Assembly (NCBI RefSeq): GCF_000725805.1
Contig: NZ_KL647132.1
Location: 638,918 to 702,917 of the forward strand
DNA from: Streptomyces xanthophaeus
GTDB taxonomy: Bacteria; Actinomycetota; Actinomycetes; Streptomycetales; Streptomycetaceae
Direction of reading: 5' to 3'
Length of the DNA: 64,000 nucleotides
In this document: positions 45,631 through 54,165 of the stretch, in pieces
How the letters are laid out: each line of letters starts with the position of its first letter
Position numbering within the stretch: position 1 is the stretch's first letter
The notes under the pieces: model-generated
Database searches by the model: none
Told to the model about the DNA's origin: nothing
What the model saw: only the letters and a program-made list of their open reading frames with translations
Translations under genes and position numbers: made by a program

Positions 45631-46833
45631 TCAATTATCCTCGCGCGCGGCCGGGGCGGCCCCGCCCCGGCCGTCCCGGCCGTGCCAGTCGAGGCAGAGG
45701 ACCATGGCGTCGTCCGAGGCCTGGATGTCACCCCGGTGCACCGCCAGCTCCTTCAGCACCGCCTGCGGCACCTGGGAGGGTGGCAGCAGACGGGTGCTCA
45801 TCACGGCCCTGGTCAGAGCGTTCAGGCTGTACCGCTCCCCACGGGGCGAGACGACGTCATAGACCCCGTCGCTGAGGAAGAACAGCCGGTCTCCCGGAAG
45901 CACCCGGAACCGCTGGGTGGTGTAGACGGTGTCCTCGAACATGCCCAAGGGCAGCTGGGCCTCCAGCTCGACCGCCTCCACCGCGCCCGCGCGCAGCCGC
46001 CAGATCCGCGGCGAGCCGGCGTCGACGACCTCCACCTCCCCTGTACGCAGACAGAAGCGGAGCAGCAGCATCGCCAGGTACTGGTCGCCCTGGTGCTGGC
46101 CGTAGACGGCCTGGTCGGCGAGGGCGGCCTGATCCGCGAGCGTCAGCCCGGCCCGGCGCGCGTTGCGCAGGGCACTCACCGCCAGGTGCGTGAGCAGCGC
46201 CGCATCGATCCCCTCGCCCATGCCGTTGTTGACCGTCAGGATCAGGTCGTCGGCGGACGCCGACCAGTCGAAACTGTCACCGAAGATGGCGTAGGCGGGC
46301 TCCAGCTGACCACCGAGGTCGTACTCGGGCCGGGAACAGGAGCGCCCCGGCAGGAGCTGCCACTGCATCTCGGCGGCCAGGGTGAGGCGGGCGGCCCGCC
46401 GCGCACGCAGGAAGAGATCCGTGTCACGTTCGGCCACCAGGAGCTCGTGACCCAGGGCGTCGGCCACCTCCTGGAGGTCCCCGAGGGCCCCGGGCGCGTA
46501 GGCGTCGGCCGGGAGAACCGCGCTCAGGACCGCGAGACGGTCACCGCGCACGCTCACCGGCAGGTGCACCGTCACCTCGTTCCCCCGGGTCACCACGTGG
46601 GCCTCCTGCGCCCCGAAGGCCCGGCCCGGGTCACTGGTGTGCACCGGAACGGATCCGGACGTATCGTCCGCGCGCGGGGCGACGGGCTGGAGGCGTGCCA
46701 AGGCGTAGTCCGCCATCAGCAGGTCGACGGACGTCGCACCGAACCGCAGGGACAGGAGTTCCCGAACCCGGTCGACGAGCTCGTGCGGAGCGGCGCGGCG
46801 CAGGATGCGCTCCACTCCCTCGGACGTTGCCAC
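45631..46833 (-). CDS. PP2C/SpoIIE-type phosphatase with N-terminal sensory (GAF-like) region
   Basis: This is a 400-aa protein. About 150 N-terminal residues form a probable GAF-like fold, then a SpoIIE domain. Its metal-binding signatures are altered: IFGDSFDWSASADDLILTV in place of GGDWYD, VNNGMGEGIDAALL in place of GDVSGHG, and FLSDGVYDV near the end. Enough acidic residues remain for activity, but it may be a divergent or pseudo-phosphatase. GTG 46833 has AGGA 6 nt upstream; TTG 46863 would add ten residues. It is separated by about 95 bp from the REC-PP2C gene and is divergent from a MarR regulator. Confidence 0.87.
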   Translation of the reverse strand: MATSEGVERILRRAAPHELVDRVRELLSLRFGATSVDLLMADYALARLQPVAPRADDTSGSVPVHTSDPGRAFGAQEAHVVTRGNEVTVHLPVSVRGDRLAVLSAVLPADAYAPGALGDLQEVADALGHELLVAERDTDLFLRARRAARLTLAAEMQWQLLPGRSCSRPEYDLGGQLEPAYAIFGDSFDWSASADDLILTVNNGMGEGIDAALLTHLAVSALRNARRAGLTLADQAALADQAVYGQHQGDQYLAMLLLRFCLRTGEVEVVDAGSPRIWRLRAGAVEAVELEAQLPLGMFEDTVYTTQRFRVLPGDRLFFLSDGVYDVVSPRGERYSLNALTRAVMSTRLLPPSQVPQAVLKELAVHRGDIQASDDAMVLCLDWHGRDGRGGAAPAAREDN

Positions 46834-46930
46834 GGGCGGTCCTGCCTTCCTCGGAGCTGCCAAGATGGGGGCGACGAGTCCGCCGGCTCGTTGGACAACG
46901 GCAGCGTTCGCGTCAGGTGGGGAGTGTCAC

Positions 46931-47431
46931 ATGAGTCGCAGTCCGGACCGGCCCCCTCTCCACATCACGTCCGGAGTGGCGGAGATGAGTGACCTGATCG
47001 AGCTGCTGGAGGTGGTGTGGGAGCGGGGCCGCGACACGGTCAGCGCGCCGCCCGTCTCCTCCGCCCAGGCACGGGTCCTCTTCCTCCTGGAGGACAACGA
47101 GGGGATCAACCTGCGCACGCTCGGCCAGCTGATCGGGGCGGCCGCGCCGTCCGTCACGCGGCTGTGCGACCGTCTGGAGGCCGTCGGCTTTGTCGAACGG
47201 CACGTCCGTCCCGAGGACCGGCGCGCGTCGCAGGTGGCATTGACCTCCGCGGGCCGCACGTACCTGGAGCAGCTGCGGGAACGCAGGAAAGAGGCGTTGA
47301 CCGAGGCGATGGCGGCCATGCCGGCGGCCTCCCGCGCCGCCCTGGCGCTGGGCCTGGCCGACTTCCGGGCCGCCGTCACCCGCCCGCTGAGGCTCCCTCC
47401 CGCCGACGGCCTCGTGCCCCGCAGCGCCTGA
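46931..47431 (+). CDS. MarR-family transcriptional regulator
   Basis: This is a 166-aa winged-helix protein with SSAQARVLFLLEDNEGINLR, LGQLIGAAAPSVTRLCDRLE (recognition helix) and VERHVRPEDRRASQVALTSA (wing), all typical of MarR. GGAG lies 6 nt before ATG 46931. It is divergent from the PP2C gene and converges with the MepB-like gene. Its target is not evident. Confidence 0.92.
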   Translation: MSRSPDRPPLHITSGVAEMSDLIELLEVVWERGRDTVSAPPVSSAQARVLFLLEDNEGINLRTLGQLIGAAAPSVTRLCDRLEAVGFVERHVRPEDRRASQVALTSAGRTYLEQLRERRKEALTEAMAAMPAASRAALALGLADFRAAVTRPLRLPPADGLVPRSA

Positions 47432-47445
47432 CGAGGTGCGCCGCT

Positions 47446-48015
47446 CTAGGGGTGGTAGAGCTCCTGGGCGCGGGCGCAGTCCACGGGCCCGTCCTGCGGC
47501 AGGTGCAGGAAGTACTCCGACTGCCATCCTTGCGCGGCGTCGGCCTGGCGGTTGGTGGTGATCACCCAGGGCGGGTAGACGCGGAAGGCGCGTTTCCCGC
47601 CCGAACCGTCCGCCGACACGACACCGTGCCGGCGGAGCGCGTCCACGGGGATGACGAAGTGGCCGCGGTGGTGCTGGTCGCGGGTGCTGATGACGAAGAG
47701 GTCGACGGGGTCCGTCGTGTCGAAGGGCTGGATGGGCCCGCCCGGGGACCTCTTCCACACGGTGACGAACTGGCCGACCTTCGTGGGGGTCACCTTGGCT
47801 GCGCGGAATCGGACGGAGAGCCCGTCGATGACGAGCACGTGGGCGGCGTACGCGGCGCTCTCGGCTTCGGGAACGGGCAGCGAACAGCTGAACCCGCACG
47901 GGTCGTAGACGAGCGCCTTCGCCGCGAGCAGCTCACCGTGGGCCGGGGCGCCGTCCGGCCACGGGGTGAAGTCGGCGGGATCGAGGGCGGATGGGTACGC
48001 GCGGTCGGCTGTCAT
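47446..48015 (-). CDS. MepB-family protein
   Basis: This is a 189-aa protein matching the MepB family (AAKALVYDPCGFSCSLPVPE, AAKVTPTKVGQFVTVWKRSP, RGHFVIPVDALRRHG, YPPWVITTNRQADAAQGWQ). In Staphylococcus aureus mepB sits with the MarR-type mepR and the efflux gene mepA, and its biochemical role is unknown. Here the MarR gene is immediately convergent (14 bp between stops) and no MATE pump is nearby. It has no signal peptide. Confidence 0.88.
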   Translation of the reverse strand: MTADRAYPSALDPADFTPWPDGAPAHGELLAAKALVYDPCGFSCSLPVPEAESAAYAAHVLVIDGLSVRFRAAKVTPTKVGQFVTVWKRSPGGPIQPFDTTDPVDLFVISTRDQHHRGHFVIPVDALRRHGVVSADGSGGKRAFRVYPPWVITTNRQADAAQGWQSEYFLHLPQDGPVDCARAQELYHP

Positions 48016-48161
48016 CCGTCGACCTTGCCACGCCTACGTGCGCCGCGCGGAGGAGGGCCAGGGGCGGCCGGCGGAGGGGAGCGCCGACGCCGCTGACGCC
48101 GGCGGGGGGAAAGGTGTGTCCCGTCGTCCGTGGGGAGTGGGTGCGGGGCTAGGCTCGGGGC

Positions 48162-49007
48162 GTGGGACAGCCTGAGCAGCGCGCCGATGGTGCAGGACCG
48201 TTCACGACCCGGCTCGCCTGGAACCGCTCTGAACGGGAGACGGTGGTTTGGGAGTCGCGGACCGCGCGCAGGCGCGGGGCGCTGTCGGTCCGCGGCCCGG
48301 GGGACGCGGTCACGATGCTCCCGAGTGCCGATGCCGAGGCTCGCGGCCGTCTCCGAAGGCTCAACGCCGTCGCCTCGGGTGCGTTCGTCGTCGGTGGAGC
48401 ACTCTTCGCCCTCGGTGCCGCAGTCTCACAGTTCGGCTCGGGCGACGCGGCCGAGAGCGCCGCGATCTACTTCGTGGGCGGCTTGTTCTTCAATGTCGGG
48501 GGCTACGTCTCGCTCTTGCAGGTGATGAACGCACCCCGCGACTCCCAGGGGGGCGGCCCGCTGGTCACGGCCCGCTGGACGTGGTGGGCGTACGAGCCGA
48601 TGCGCTTGGACTGGCTGACCACCTTCGTGCTGTTCGCCGGGACGCTCGTGTTCGGCGTCAATCTGCTGGATTCGTTCCTGCAGGGGCTCTCCGTCCAGCA
48701 GACCAACCGACTGATCTGGACTCCCGACATGGTCGGATGCCTGCTGTTCCTGGTCTCGGGACATCTCGCCTTCGCCGAGATCTGCCATCGGCCCTGGCCC
48801 TGTTTCCGATCGCGCAGCCTCGGCTGGTGGATCGTCGCGGTGAATCAGCTCGGGTCGTGGCTCTTCATGGTCTCGGCACTCGCGGCGTTCACCCGTCCTG
48901 CCACCGGCAGCATGGTCAACACCGGCATCGCGAACTGGGCAACGCTGTCCGGCGCGTTGTGCTTCTCGCTCGGCGGCGTGCTCCAGGCCTACGAACGGCC
49001 CTTGTGA
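48162..49007 (+). CDS. YrhK-like domain membrane protein, leaderless
   Basis: This is a 281-aa protein with an N-terminal soluble part and about six TM helices arranged as two YrhK-like blocks (GAFVVGGALFALGAAVSQF, AAIYFVGGLFFNVGGYVSLL; later LVFGVNLLDSF, MVGCLLFLVSGHLAFAEI). TAGGCT (48150-48155) sits 6 nt before GTG 48162, so the transcript probably begins at the start codon. Function unknown. Its 3' end overlaps the convergent gene by 19 bp. Confidence 0.82.
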   Translation: MGQPEQRADGAGPFTTRLAWNRSERETVVWESRTARRRGALSVRGPGDAVTMLPSADAEARGRLRRLNAVASGAFVVGGALFALGAAVSQFGSGDAAESAAIYFVGGLFFNVGGYVSLLQVMNAPRDSQGGGPLVTARWTWWAYEPMRLDWLTTFVLFAGTLVFGVNLLDSFLQGLSVQQTNRLIWTPDMVGCLLFLVSGHLAFAEICHRPWPCFRSRSLGWWIVAVNQLGSWLFMVSALAAFTRPATGSMVNTGIANWATLSGALCFSLGGVLQAYERPL

Positions 49008-49489
49008 GGTGAGGCGGACAGTGCTGCGAGCTCCGCATTGGCGCGCTCGGTGACCAGGGCGAGGACACGGCCGGCGGCGGCCAGGTCGGCGGCGGGTATA
49101 CCGCCCCAGATGCGGGCGCTGACGGGGCCGGTCTCCGCGCCGACGGCGGCCATCAGCTCGCGCCCCGCATCCGTGGGGTGGAGGTGCGCGCCGTCCGAGA
49201 CGAGCAACTGCCTGGCCGTCAGCTCGTCGAGCGTGGCGTGGACGGCGGCCGGATCGGCCTTGAGGGAGCCCTGGACCTGAGCCGCGAGATCGTCCGGCGT
49301 CCGCGGGCCGTCGGCGGTGAGCGCGGCGCGCAGGGCGATCTGCTGCTGGAACGTCACCCCGTGCCGGGCCAGCACGTACTCCAGGACGCCGCGGGCGGCG
49401 TAGTGGGCCAGACCGAGGGCGCGGGCGTCGGCGACGGGTTCGGTGGTGGAGGCGGCGGTGGACGCGGCGGTGGATGCGGTGGCCGTCAT
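48989..49489 (-). CDS. Winged-helix (MarR-like) protein with Ala/Thr-rich N-terminus
   Basis: This is a 166-aa protein. A low-complexity N-terminus (TATASTAASTAASTT) precedes a helical wHTH-like body (YAARGVLEYVLARHGVTFQQ, LDELTARQLLVSDGAHLHPT, AGRELMAAVGAETG). It resembles MarR-type DNA-binding proteins of the kind annotated as winged-helix. GGGGAG precedes ATG 49489, and its start overlaps the stop of the upstream MarR gene by 4 nt, so two MarR-like subunits are co-produced. Confidence 0.8.
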   Translation of the reverse strand: MTATASTAASTAASTTEPVADARALGLAHYAARGVLEYVLARHGVTFQQQIALRAALTADGPRTPDDLAAQVQGSLKADPAAVHATLDELTARQLLVSDGAHLHPTDAGRELMAAVGAETGPVSARIWGGIPAADLAAAGRVLALVTERANAELAALSASPHKGRS

Positions 49490-49980
49490 GGTGTGCTCCC
49501 CTGAGTGCTCTCGTCGTTCGGTACGGATGGAGCGAGCGGTGCGCCGAGCAAGGTCCTCAGCTCGTCGGTGAACGCCTGCGTCCGTGGGGCGTCGAGCCCG
49601 CCGAGCGGCTCCAGCAACTGCTGGAGCAGTTGCTGGACCTCTGCGATGGCCTGCCGGGTGACGGCCTGCCCCTGCTCGGTGAGGACGAGCTGTACGGCAC
49701 GCGGATCGCGGGGGTCGCGGGTGCGCTCGATCAGGCCGGCCGGCTCCAGGACGCGCGCCAGCTTCGAGACGTACAGCGCCTCCAGGCCGGTGTGGTCGGC
49801 GAGTCGGCGCTGGCTGGGCCGTTCGCCGGTGCGCTGCAAGCCGTACAGCGACGCGAGCAGGACGTACTGCGCGTGGGTGAGACCCAGCGGCGCGACCGTG
49901 CGATCGACCGCGACGCGCCACTTGTTGGCGAGCCGCCATACCAGGAAGCCGGGCGTGTGGCCCGGTGAAGCCTTGCTCAT
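49486..49980 (-). CDS. MarR-family transcriptional regulator
   Basis: This is a 164-aa MarR protein with LTHAQYVLLASLYGLQRTGE, RRLADHTGLEALYVSKLARV (recognition helix) and LIERTRDPRDPRAVQLVLTE (wing). It is first in a two-gene operon with a second MarR-like protein. A compound palindrome lies 14 bp upstream of its start, the expected site for autoregulation, and may also influence the divergent biosynthetic operon. Confidence 0.92.
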   Translation of the reverse strand: MSKASPGHTPGFLVWRLANKWRVAVDRTVAPLGLTHAQYVLLASLYGLQRTGERPSQRRLADHTGLEALYVSKLARVLEPAGLIERTRDPRDPRAVQLVLTEQGQAVTRQAIAEVQQLLQQLLEPLGGLDAPRTQAFTDELRTLLGAPLAPSVPNDESTQGSTP

Positions 49981-49994
49981 GACAAATAGAGTAC

Positions 49995-50017
49995 ATGGCT
50001 ACTGTAGCCATGGCTAC
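49995..50017. promoter_or_regulatory. Compound MarR operator: three alternating half-sites
   Basis: ATGGCTACTGTAGCCAT (49995-50011) is a perfect 17-bp palindrome. Its right half overlaps a second perfect palindrome, GTAGCCATGGCTAC (50004-50017), so the half-site appears three times in alternating orientation. It lies just upstream of the MarR gene start. Confidence 0.75.
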
Positions 50018-50299
50018 TATATTCCGCGGGCGTGACGGCGTGCCCCGGAGGGGCCGGTCCGGCTGCGGTGGTTTTCGGACGCGGGGTGTGGAATTCGGTC
50101 AGAAGTCCGTCCGCGCCGTCCCGGGCGGCGAATCAAACCCTTGACGTCTCAGCAGATGGACGATTAGCCTCATGATCGTTTAGTGATGTTACTTGCGGGT
50201 TCAACCTGCACGGGGGAATGCGGTAACCATGCTCAGAACATGCAGAAGCACTGCGTTGGAACGGCCCGGGAACTCTCGGACTGCGGCTCATGACCTCCG
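50018..50299. other. Leader region upstream of the 50-57 kb operon
   Basis: This 282-bp gap holds the promoter at 50141-50170 and a transcribed leader. Within the leader an ATG-initiated 35-codon frame (50186-50293) encodes a peptide with four Cys (including STCTGECG and a terminal LSDCGS) and a TTA second codon. It lacks a ribosome site and its third-position G/C is only about two thirds, so I do not call it a gene. Confidence 0.45.
50141..50170 (+). promoter_or_regulatory. Vegetative-type promoter of the 50-57 kb operon
   Basis: TTGACG (50141-50146) and TAGCCT (50165-50170) are separated by 18 bp, matching HrdB-type Streptomyces promoters. Initiation would be near 50177, giving an untranslated leader of about 120 nt or more before the MFS gene. 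Confidence 0.65.
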
Positions 50300-51607
50300 A
50301 TGTACGGGGAAGTGGTCCGAAAGCTCGACATCGTGTCCGTGACGAGTGCAGAAAAACAGACTCCGAAGTTCACGCCCCTCCTCAAGTCCTCCGTATTCCG
50401 GCGGTTCTTCATCAGCCGGGCCATCTCCCTCATAGGTGACGCGGTCGTCCCGACCGCCCTGGCCCTCAGCCTCGTGGCGCGCGAGGCCTCGGCCGTCTGG
50501 CTCGGCACCATGATGGCCGCGGCGATCCTGCCCAAGGTCCTCCTGCTGGCGATCGGCGGAGTGGCCGCCGACCGGCTGCCCAAGCGGCCGCTGATGGTCG
50601 CCTCCTCGGTCGTGTGCGGAGTCGCCCAGATCGGCACGGCCGCCGTCTTCCTGGCCGACGCGTCCCTGTGGTGGGCGCTCGCCTGCCAGGCCGTCTTCGG
50701 CATGTCGATGGCGATCGGATACCCCGCGACGTTCGGGTACCTGCCGCACTGCGTCGAACCCAAGGACCTCGGGGCCGCCAACGCCCTCGTCGGAGCCTGG
50801 ACCGGAACGGCCTCCCTGCTCGGCCCCACCGTGGCCGCCGTGAGCGCAGCGATCGGGCCGCCCTCCGCCGCGCTCGCCGTGGACGGGGCTTCCTTCCTCG
50901 TCAGCGCCGCACTCCTGGCCGGCCTGCCGCGCGGGGAGGCCACCGGGTCGCCCCGGCCCGCGGGAGCCGGGCTGCGCGAGGGCTGGCAGGCCCTGCGCGG
51001 CCTGCCCTGGCTGCTGCGCATGACGGTGGTCGACAGCCTCATCCTGCTCCTGGTCGCCGCGCCCTTCATGGTGCTCGGGCCCGGCATCGTGCAGCACCTC
51101 ACCCCCAACGGGTGGGCCCTGCTGATGGTCTCCTTCGCCCTGGGCGAGCTCCTGGGCAGCCTGGCCTGCGGCCGCGCCCGGCTGCGCCGCCCGATCCTGA
51201 CCGCCGCGCTCGGACTGCTGGCGATGGGCCTGCCCCCGCTGCTGCTCGCCGCGGGCGCCGGAGTGCCGGCCCTGTGTGCCGCGCAGTTCCTCGCGGGCGC
51301 GGGTATCGCCGCGTACGGCGTACTCGTCAACACCGCCATCCAGCAGACGGTCCCGGCCGACCGGCTCTCCCGGGTCGGGGCGATCTCCTCGATCGGCTCC
51401 TTCGCCTTCCTGCCGCTCGGGTACGTGCTCGCCCCGCTCCTCGCGAGCGTCGTCGGCCCGGAGCCGCTGCTGTGGATCGCGGCGGTCTGGGCGGTCGCTT
51501 CCGTCGGCGCGCTGATCTCGGACCGCGCGCTGCGTGAATTCGGTCCTGGTTCCCGTATCGAACCGGTTCCGCATGCCCCGGGACGAGAATCCGGAGAAGA
51601 AATCTGA
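50300..51607 (+). CDS. MFS transporter (EntS-like MFS_3 exporter)
   Basis: This is a 435-aa protein with about 12 TM helices. ISLIGDAVVPTALALSLVAR and the motif A-like GGVAADRLPKRPLMVAS, together with a YLPHCVEPKDLGAANALVGA segment, mark the MFS_3 (enterobactin-exporter-like) group. ATG 50300 is the first start, but GTG 50333 or 50339 are credible and would shorten the poorly biased N-terminus. It opens an operon of six overlapping or close genes and is likely the exporter of that pathway's product. Confidence 0.88.
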   Translation: MYGEVVRKLDIVSVTSAEKQTPKFTPLLKSSVFRRFFISRAISLIGDAVVPTALALSLVAREASAVWLGTMMAAAILPKVLLLAIGGVAADRLPKRPLMVASSVVCGVAQIGTAAVFLADASLWWALACQAVFGMSMAIGYPATFGYLPHCVEPKDLGAANALVGAWTGTASLLGPTVAAVSAAIGPPSAALAVDGASFLVSAALLAGLPRGEATGSPRPAGAGLREGWQALRGLPWLLRMTVVDSLILLLVAAPFMVLGPGIVQHLTPNGWALLMVSFALGELLGSLACGRARLRRPILTAALGLLAMGLPPLLLAAGAGVPALCAAQFLAGAGIAAYGVLVNTAIQQTVPADRLSRVGAISSIGSFAFLPLGYVLAPLLASVVGPEPLLWIAAVWAVASVGALISDRALREFGPGSRIEPVPHAPGRESGEEI

Positions 51608-52830
51608 TGCCGGTCACCCGCCATTCCGGCGTGGCCGACTGGGCCCGCAGCATATCGCCGGGTTCACCTGTGCCGGAAATAGAGAGAACCGTTCCGTGGC
51701 TGGCCGCTGAGGAAGGAAGAATCAGCAGCGAGCAATACGTGCTCGCCTCCGGTCCGACCGAATCCTCAATTCTCGGAGCGCCGTCGCCGAGCGGCGGGTC
51801 CGGAGCGCAATTCGCGACCTGTTACGTCATCCCGCACGACTGCCCGCACACCACCTATGCCACCTGGTCCGCCCTCTTCGGTTCCCCGTTGCGGGACCTC
51901 CTGCACCGGCTGCCTGACGACGCTGAGGCGGACCGCCTGCGGGAGGCGGCGGCGGAACTGGGGTCGCGCCTGCCCGCCCCGGACACCGACACCCTCGCCG
52001 TGGTCTCACCCGGATCGACGCGACCGGGTGTCACCCAGGGCGCGGGCGGGGCACGCGCCCTGGCCGAGCTGGTGTCCGGCGCCGAGCGGATCGCGACCGA
52101 ACGGGGCCTGCCCGTGGTGGAGTTCGGCAACGTACGGGACGAACCCGAATGGGCCCCGCTGCACCGGACCCTGAGCGACCGCGGCTACGTACCGGTGACC
52201 ACCGGAGCCGACGCGGTCCTCGACGCCCCCGCCACCGGGCTCGACGCCTACTTCGACGGCTTCCGCTCCCACCGGCGCAAGGTCCTCCGCAAGGAACGGG
52301 CCCGGTTCCTGGAGCTCGGGCACCACGTCGAGGTGCTCGGCGCCGACGGCCTGACCCCCGACCTGGTGGAGCTTCAGCTCGACCGGTACCGGCGTTACGG
52401 GCACGAGGCCGACGCCGACGCCGTACGCGACCGGTTCCGGCGCGCCGCCTCGATCCCGGGGCTGCGCGTCCTGCGCGCCGACGGCGCGGACGGTCCGCTG
52501 GGATTCGTCGCCTTCTACGAAGACCTCCCGCACCGGCGCCTCATCCCGCGCCTCGGCGCGTTCAGCACCGAGGACCGGGGCAGCTACTTCAACCTCGCCT
52601 ACTACGAACTCATCGCCCACGCGGCACGAGGCGGTGGATTCCGCATCCATTACGGGGAGTCGACCTACGGCGCCAAGGCGGCCCGGGGCTGCCGACTGAC
52701 CCGGCTCGTGACCTACTTCCGCGCGGCCGACCCGCACCTGCACGACGCCCTCACCGCGGCCGGAGCCATCCGTTCACGCCTCGAAGAGCGGGAAATCGCC
52801 GCCGCCGAGAGCACCTACGCCGCTTCCTGA
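51607..52830 (+). CDS. FemAB/GNAT-like acyltransferase (peptidogalycan-type)
   Basis: This is a 407-aa protein. Its C-terminal half resembles GNAT/FemAB-like BioF2-type transferases: FRSHRRKVLRKERARFLELG, LELQ-like LVELQLDRYRRYG, VAFYEDLPHRRLIPRLGAFS and FRIHYGESTYGAKAARGCRL. The N-terminal 140 residues are unassigned. FemAB relatives use aminoacyl-tRNA while GNAT relatives use acyl-CoA, and the donor cannot be decided here. It shares one base with the MFS stop. Confidence 0.75.
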   Translation: MPVTRHSGVADWARSISPGSPVPEIERTVPWLAAEEGRISSEQYVLASGPTESSILGAPSPSGGSGAQFATCYVIPHDCPHTTYATWSALFGSPLRDLLHRLPDDAEADRLREAAAELGSRLPAPDTDTLAVVSPGSTRPGVTQGAGGARALAELVSGAERIATERGLPVVEFGNVRDEPEWAPLHRTLSDRGYVPVTTGADAVLDAPATGLDAYFDGFRSHRRKVLRKERARFLELGHHVEVLGADGLTPDLVELQLDRYRRYGHEADADAVRDRFRRAASIPGLRVLRADGADGPLGFVAFYEDLPHRRLIPRLGAFSTEDRGSYFNLAYYELIAHAARGGGFRIHYGESTYGAKAARGCRLTRLVTYFRAADPHLHDALTAAGAIRSRLEEREIAAAESTYAAS

Positions 52831-52962
52831 CCGGAGGCCGCGGCCCCGACGACGGCGCGCCGCGACCCCGTCACCACACCGGGCCCGACCCGGCCACCGA
52901 CGCGAGCACTGCCGCGCCCGGCCGGTTCCGCGTGCCCTTCCGAGCGAAGAGAGAGACCAGCC

Positions 52963-54165
52963 ATGACCGCATCCGGTACCAGGACGCCCCTCGTCGGCAT
53001 GGAGGTATTCCGTGCCGCCGCCGACATGCGCCACCTGCACTCGGTGGACGTCGCCGGCGAGACGCACCCGCTGTCCCCCGTCTCCAGCGGCTTCGTCACC
53101 ATCCGCCCCCGCAGCTTCAAGGAGGACATGACCGCGGCCCTCGGCGCACTCGGCTGGGGCCGGCCCGTGGCGTTCGTCGAGGACGCCTGCGGGCTGGCCG
53201 AGTTCACCGCGGCAGCCACCGAGTCGGAGTACCTCCCGGCCGCGGAGGAGGGCTCCGAGCCCGTCGCCTTCGTCGTGCCCACCCTGTTCCGCAGCCGGAG
53301 GGCCGGATCGATCGAGCGGCGTCTGGCGAAGCGGAGCGAAACGGCCGTACCGCCCCAGCGCCGCCACCAGGACTCGCACCAGCACCCGCACCAGCACCCG
53401 CATGCCGCGCCCGCCGCACCGAGGGACGCCCGGCACCCCTCGAAGGTCCAGCGCGTCCGCGCGGTCGGAGTGGGCCCGTGGACCCCCGCCGGAGGCGAGG
53501 AGGCCCTCGGACCCCTGGACGTCGGGTGTCCCGTGGTCATGACCGACTGGACCTACCGCCACACCTTCACCCGCACCCCCGGCCACGAACGGTTCCTGCC
53601 GCACGTACTCCCGTACCGCTACGGCGACTTCGACCAGAACATCGACCAGGTGGACGAGGCGCTGAGCGAGCTGCACGCCGCCGGCCACGACCGCGTGGGC
53701 CTGCTCGTCGAAGGCAACCCCGACACCTACGACGTCCTTGACGGCCTCCCCCTCACCGGCCGCGAGATCCACGTCACGCCCGGCATCCCGATCGGCCTGC
53801 TCGCCGCCGCGCAGACCGCCCGGCACTTCCGGGAGGACCCCTTCGCCCGGTCCTTCGCCTACCTCTCGGGGCTCCACGGCCGCCACAGCCTGCCGCCCCA
53901 GCAGTTCCTCGGCGAGCTCACCAGCTACCTGTCCGCGGGCATCACCTGCGTCCTGGTGGAGATGCACATGGGCGACGTCGAACTCGCCCTCGAAGCGGTC
54001 CGGCTCTGCGGCCAGGAGAAGTCCGTCGTGCTCATGAGCAACCACTTCTCCAGCGAGGAGGAGACCGTCTTCCTCCACGGCACCCCTGAGGGGCTCCGGG
54101 AAGGACTCCCGGCCGACCGTGGCGGCCTGTCCACCCTGCTGATCGCCGACGGAGGCCTGCGATGA
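52963..54165 (+). CDS. Tetrapyrrole-methylase-fold protein with His-rich insert
   Basis: This is a 400-aa protein. Residues from about 165 match the tetrapyrrole (corrin/porphyrin) methylase fold in order: RVRAVGVGPWTP, GLLVEGNPDTYDVLDGLPL (the GDP-x-Y loop, here GNP), IHVTPGIPIGLLAAAQ, TCVLVEMHMGDVELALEAV, and the STLLIADG end. The N-terminal domain (about aa 1-120) is unassigned, and a His-rich low-complexity stretch (SHQHPHQHPHAAP) lies near aa 140. The rest of the operon has no cobalamin genes, so the acceptor is probably not a corrin. Borosin-type peptide N-methyltransferases share this fold. GAGAGAG precedes ATG 52963. Confidence 0.7.
   Translation: MTASGTRTPLVGMEVFRAAADMRHLHSVDVAGETHPLSPVSSGFVTIRPRSFKEDMTAALGALGWGRPVAFVEDACGLAEFTAAATESEYLPAAEEGSEPVAFVVPTLFRSRRAGSIERRLAKRSETAVPPQRRHQDSHQHPHQHPHAAPAAPRDARHPSKVQRVRAVGVGPWTPAGGEEALGPLDVGCPVVMTDWTYRHTFTRTPGHERFLPHVLPYRYGDFDQNIDQVDEALSELHAAGHDRVGLLVEGNPDTYDVLDGLPLTGREIHVTPGIPIGLLAAAQTARHFREDPFARSFAYLSGLHGRHSLPPQQFLGELTSYLSAGITCVLVEMHMGDVELALEAVRLCGQEKSVVLMSNHFSSEEETVFLHGTPEGLREGLPADRGGLSTLLIADGGLR

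Noticed and set aside
50229..50342. 37-codon frame overlapping GTG 50339 of the MFS gene as GTGA
   Set aside because: The overlap is attractive, but third-position G/C is only about 60 percent and the ribosome-site spacing is too long.
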